Assembly: GCA_017551405.1 (NCBI GenBank)
Contig: JAFZLP010000045.1
Span: 1-9,423, forward strand
Reading direction: 5' to 3'
From: Bacteroidales bacterium
GTDB taxonomy: Bacteria; Bacteroidota; Bacteroidia; Bacteroidales; UBA932
DNA length: 9,423 nt
The translations under genes were made by a program, and so were the position numbers. The notes under the pieces are model-generated. The model was not told the DNA's origin. It saw nothing but the letters and a program-made list of their open reading frames with translations, and made no database searches. Positions 6,204 to 9,423 of this stretch are shown here, in pieces (position 1 is the first letter of the stretch; each line of letters opens with the position of its first letter).

Positions 6204-7985
6204 CTACTGGACGAAGGCTACGATTTCGCCCTTCTCCACGTTCTTGCCCTGCTTTCCGGTGGTGGCGACCACGCGGCCGTCAATGGCGGGAACTATCTCT
6301 TCGCGGCCGTAGTAGGTCTGGACATAGCCCATTGCCTTGCCGGCCTTGACTTCGGTGCCGGCGACGGGGGCCTTGGAGGCGTCGTCCACATCCACTTCCC
6401 AGAGCAGCTGGCCCTTGACGGGAGCCTGCACCGGAACGGCATGCGGATACTTCCGGGTGTATTCCTCAATGGGGAATTCGGGCATTTCCACCACGGGGCG
6501 CTTGACCACTATGGGAGCTCCGGCCTTGGCGCGGAAGTCTTCGAGTTCGGTGTTGAAGCGCTCCTTGGCTATGCCGCTCTTGTAGTCGCGGTACTGCCGC
6601 TCGTGCATGGCGAGCTCGAAGAGCTCTTCGTCGTCCTGGCCGCAGTCCCAGCCTTCGTCTTTCATGATCTGGCGGAACTTGGGCAGTTCGTCGGGATACA
6701 TGTCCTGCGGATTGCCGGTGTAGAATTCCATGCCCTTCGACTTGGCGAGCTCCACGATTTCGGGCGCCAGCGGGCCGGGCAGGGTGCCGCAGTTGCCGAG
6801 TATCATGCCCCAGGTGTCCTTGTCGATGGTGGTCCAGCGCGGCTTGCCCTGGATGACGTTGAACAGGTTCATGAGGGCGGTGTTCTTGACGTACTGGCTG
6901 AACGGGGTCACGAGCGGGGGATATCCCAGCTTGGGCCATACGTACTGCACTTCCTCGAAAAGTTTGACCATGAGGGTGTCGAGTGACATGTCGGGCCTGC
7001 CGGCCTTGCGCTCGGCGGCGTTGATTGCGCCGAGGAAGGGCTTGAGGTCCGCCATCATGCTGCCCATCATGCCTCCGGGAAGGCCGCAGCCCACGAGAAG
7101 CGAGGTCATGACCTTGTTCTGCGGGTTGATCCAATAGCCGAGGAAATCGTCGATGAATTCCTGGGTGAGTTTGCGGACCTCCATGTAGGCGTCCATGTTG
7201 AGGTCTTTCACCAGGAAGCCGTCGGCCTTCATCATCTCGCGGATGGTGATGACGTCGGGATGGACCTTGCCCCAGCTGAGTGGCTCGACCGCCACGTCCA
7301 GGTAGTCGGCGCCGGCACGGGCGACCTCCAGCATGCTTGCGGGAGAGAAACCGGGCCCCGAGTGGCCGTGGTACTGGACTACGATATGGGGATATTTCTT
7401 CTTGATTTCAGAGGTGAGCTGCGCGAGGGAGGTGGGACGGCCTACGCCGGCCATGTCCTTGAGGCAGATTTCATCGGCGCCGTATTCCACCACTTTGTCT
7501 ACTATGCCCATGTAGTACTCCACGGTGTGCACGGGTGAATAGGTTATGGAAAGGGTGGCCTGGGAGATCATGCCCCATTTCTTGGCGTATTCCACGCTGC
7601 CCTTGAGGTTGCGGTGGTCGTTGAGGCCGCAGAAAGACCTGGCTATGTCGACGCCCTGGGCCTTCTTGACCTTGAACATGAGCTCGCGGACGTCCGCGGG
7701 CACGGGATTCATGCGGAGGGCGTTGAGCGCACGCTCCAGCATGTGGGTCTGGATGCCGGCCTTGTGGAAGGGAGCCGTCCATTTGCGTACGGAAATGTTG
7801 GGGTTTTCGCCGTAGAGCAGGTTCACCTGCTCGAATGCGCCGCCGTTTGTTTCAACTCTGTCGAAGCAGCCCATGTCGATGATTGCGGGTGCCACTCTTA
7901 CGAGCTGGTCCACCCTGGGCTGGTATTTTCCGGACGACTGCCACATGTCCCTGTATACGAGGGAGAATTTTATTTCGCGTGCCAT
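6204..7985 (-). CDS. Pyruvate carboxylase subunit B / oxaloacetate decarboxylase alpha-type carboxyltransferase with lysine-less biotinyl-like domain
   Basis: A 593-residue cytoplasmic protein. An HMGL-like TIM-barrel carboxyltransferase domain (about 1-270) carries R12-D13-x-x-Q16, the carboxylatable lysine K176 in CLKDMAG, and the metal ligands H206 and H208 in YHGHSGPG. A PYC/OADA conserved domain follows (about 285-490) with PPLVTPFSQYV (356-366). The tail (about 519-593) has the biotinyl-domain layout: APVKG start, VKAGK turn, VPAIDGRV, then NVEKGEIVAFV. However, the EAMKM block aligns without gaps to QTYYG (556-560), so the biotinylated lysine is Tyr559 and the domain cannot be biotinylated there. 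Family members move carboxyl groups between carboxybiotin and pyruvate/oxaloacetate; this one would need a separate biotin carrier or has another role. No biotin carboxylase, carrier or OadB gene is adjacent. Bacterial annotation would call it pycB or oadA; I leave the symbol open. ATG 7985-7983 is preceded by a good promoter and no SD. Confidence 0.88.
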   Translation of the reverse strand: MAREIKFSLVYRDMWQSSGKYQPRVDQLVRVAPAIIDMGCFDRVETNGGAFEQVNLLYGENPNISVRKWTAPFHKAGIQTHMLERALNALRMNPVPADVRELMFKVKKAQGVDIARSFCGLNDHRNLKGSVEYAKKWGMISQATLSITYSPVHTVEYYMGIVDKVVEYGADEICLKDMAGVGRPTSLAQLTSEIKKKYPHIVVQYHGHSGPGFSPASMLEVARAGADYLDVAVEPLSWGKVHPDVITIREMMKADGFLVKDLNMDAYMEVRKLTQEFIDDFLGYWINPQNKVMTSLLVGCGLPGGMMGSMMADLKPFLGAINAAERKAGRPDMSLDTLMVKLFEEVQYVWPKLGYPPLVTPFSQYVKNTALMNLFNVIQGKPRWTTIDKDTWGMILGNCGTLPGPLAPEIVELAKSKGMEFYTGNPQDMYPDELPKFRQIMKDEGWDCGQDDEELFELAMHERQYRDYKSGIAKERFNTELEDFRAKAGAPIVVKRPVVEMPEFPIEEYTRKYPHAVPVQAPVKGQLLWEVDVDDASKAPVAGTEVKAGKAMGYVQTYYGREEIVPAIDGRVVATTGKQGKNVEKGEIVAFVQ

Positions 7986-8000
7986 ATTTCTTATTTTTTA

Positions 8001-8033
8001 CAAATATACACAATTTTAAGTTGTGGAGACAAA
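8001..8033 (-). promoter_or_regulatory. Predicted promoter of the carboxylase gene (TTTG-N21-TATATTTG)
   Basis: On the minus strand a -33-type TTTG (8033-8030) is followed after 21 bases by TATATTTG (8008-8001), which matches TAnnTTTG completely. Transcription would start near 7994-7996, leaving about 10 bases before the ATG at 7985, so the leader is very short. The element overlaps the oppositely oriented tRNA-His promoter. Confidence 0.6.
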
Positions 8034-8050
8034 ATATTTTCTTACCTTTG
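8021..8050 (+). promoter_or_regulatory. Predicted promoter of tRNA-His (TTG-N19-TACCTTTG)
   Basis: TTG at 8021-8023 and TACCTTTG at 8043-8050 are separated by 19 bases, the expected Bacteroidota -33/-7 arrangement with a full -7 match. The start of transcription would be near 8055-8057, only a few bases before the mature tRNA 5' end at 8063. Its -33 half lies inside the footprint of the divergent carboxylase promoter. Confidence 0.7.
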
Positions 8051-8062
8051 CAGTCCCAATAC

Positions 8063-8136
8063 GGTGCAATTAGCTCAGTTGGTAGAGTCCTGGATTGTGG
8101 TTCCAGTTGTCATGGGTTCGAGCCCCATATTGCACC
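8063..8136 (+). tRNA. tRNA-His (anticodon GTG)
   Basis: A complete cloverleaf can be drawn. The acceptor stem GTGCAAT/ATTGCAC (8064-8070 with 8129-8135) is extended by an encoded G-1 (8063) facing C73 (8136), the hallmark of bacterial tRNA-His and its identity element for HisRS. The D arm is GCTC/GAGT with loop AGTTGGTA (8073-8088). The anticodon stem CTGGA/TCCAG (8090-8094 and 8102-8106) encloses TTGTGGT with GTG at 8097-8099. The variable loop is 5 bases, and the T arm is ATGGG-TTCGAGC-CCCAT (8112-8128). CCA is not encoded: the bases after C73 are CGA, so a CCA-adding enzyme is required. It is a single-gene unit between its own promoter and a terminator. Confidence 0.97.
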
Positions 8137-8138
8137 CG

Positions 8139-8169
8139 AAAAAGCCTCCGACACGTCGGGGGCTTTTTT
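8139..8169. terminator. Intrinsic terminator, apparently bidirectional
   Basis: The stem GCCTCCGA/TCGGGGGC (8144-8151 with 8156-8163, one G-T wobble) has a 4-base loop and is followed on the plus strand by six T (8164-8169). It is preceded by a run of A (8139-8143), so the minus-strand copy is also a GC-rich hairpin followed by five T. It can therefore end tRNA-His transcripts from the left and the radical SAM gene's transcripts from the right. It begins 2 bases after the mature tRNA 3' end. Confidence 0.85.
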
Positions 8170-8182
8170 CGTAGGTGCAATA

Positions 8183-8199
8183 CCGCGCCGGGGGCGCGG
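8183..8199. repeat. Perfect GC hairpin CCGCGCC-GGG-GGCGCGG
   Basis: Seven perfect G/C base pairs with a 3-base loop sit in the 44-base gap between the tRNA-His terminator and the radical SAM stop codon (8214-8216). On the plus strand a run of T follows, but only about 9 bases after the stem. On the minus strand no T run follows. It is thus at most a weak second plus-strand terminator, or a 3'-end stabilising hairpin for the radical SAM mRNA. Confidence 0.5.
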
Positions 8200-8213
8200 C
8201 TACATTCCTTTTT

Positions 8214-9423
<1,210 letters not shown>

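Noticed and set aside
7614..8174. Plus-strand open frame running through the carboxylase 5' end, both promoters and tRNA-His
   Set aside because: It crosses the tRNA and promoters, and its translation has no family features.
8174..8181. Second copy of GGTGCAAT, the tRNA-His 5' acceptor sequence, after the terminator (a possible att remnant)
   Set aside because: Only 8 bases, a repeat of the tRNA 5' end rather than the 3' end used for integration, and no integrase or foreign DNA nearby.

Overview
The window looks like an ordinary chromosomal segment of a fairly GC-rich member of the Bacteroidales (Alistipes- or Cryptobacteroides-like; the genus is a guess). Four things point there. The division-and-wall cluster has an FtsL-like protein and a class B PBP ending in a PASTA domain. 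Promoter elements match the Bacteroidota pattern TTG/TTTG (-33) and TAnnTTTG (-7), not the E. coli one. Most genes lack Shine-Dalgarno sequences. The tRNA gene does not encode CCA. TGA is used as a stop by several genes, so the code is standard. No phage, IS element, CRISPR array or defence locus is visible.

Region 1 (1-5333, all minus strand) is the first part of the dcw cluster, transcribed right to left: mraZ, rsmH (mraW), ftsL-like, ftsI (class B PBP), murE, then the first 41 codons of mraY, which runs off the left edge. Three successive junctions (rsmH/ftsL, ftsL/ftsI, ftsI/murE) are 4-base ATGA overlaps. The mraZ/rsmH junction instead has an 11-base gap with a perfect AGGAGG. The cluster makes the mDAP peptidoglycan precursor (MurE), loads it on lipid carrier (MraY), and cross-links it at the septum (FtsI with FtsL). 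MraZ is the probable autoregulator and RsmH methylates 16S rRNA.

Region 2 (5334-5511) is an AT-rich divergent intergenic stretch. It holds the mraZ -7 element, two GTGGAAAAA direct repeats and several near-DnaA-box 9-mers, two of which form a perfect inverted repeat.

Region 3 (5512-7985) holds radC (plus) and a pyruvate carboxylase subunit B/oxaloacetate decarboxylase alpha-type protein (minus), convergent with 5 bases between stop codons. The carboxylase is the most interesting protein here. Its carboxyltransferase core is intact, but its C-terminal biotinyl-like domain has tyrosine where the biotinylated lysine should be.

Region 4 (7986-9423) starts with overlapping divergent promoters for the carboxylase and tRNA-His(GTG). 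The tRNA is followed by a terminator that is symmetric enough to work on both strands. Converging from the right edge is a radical SAM/SPASM enzyme of the anaerobic sulfatase-maturase family, whose 5' end lies outside the window. I see no undescribed multi-gene system. The leads are the lysine-less biotinyl domain, the regulatory architecture upstream of mraZ, and the shared promoter region at the tRNA.
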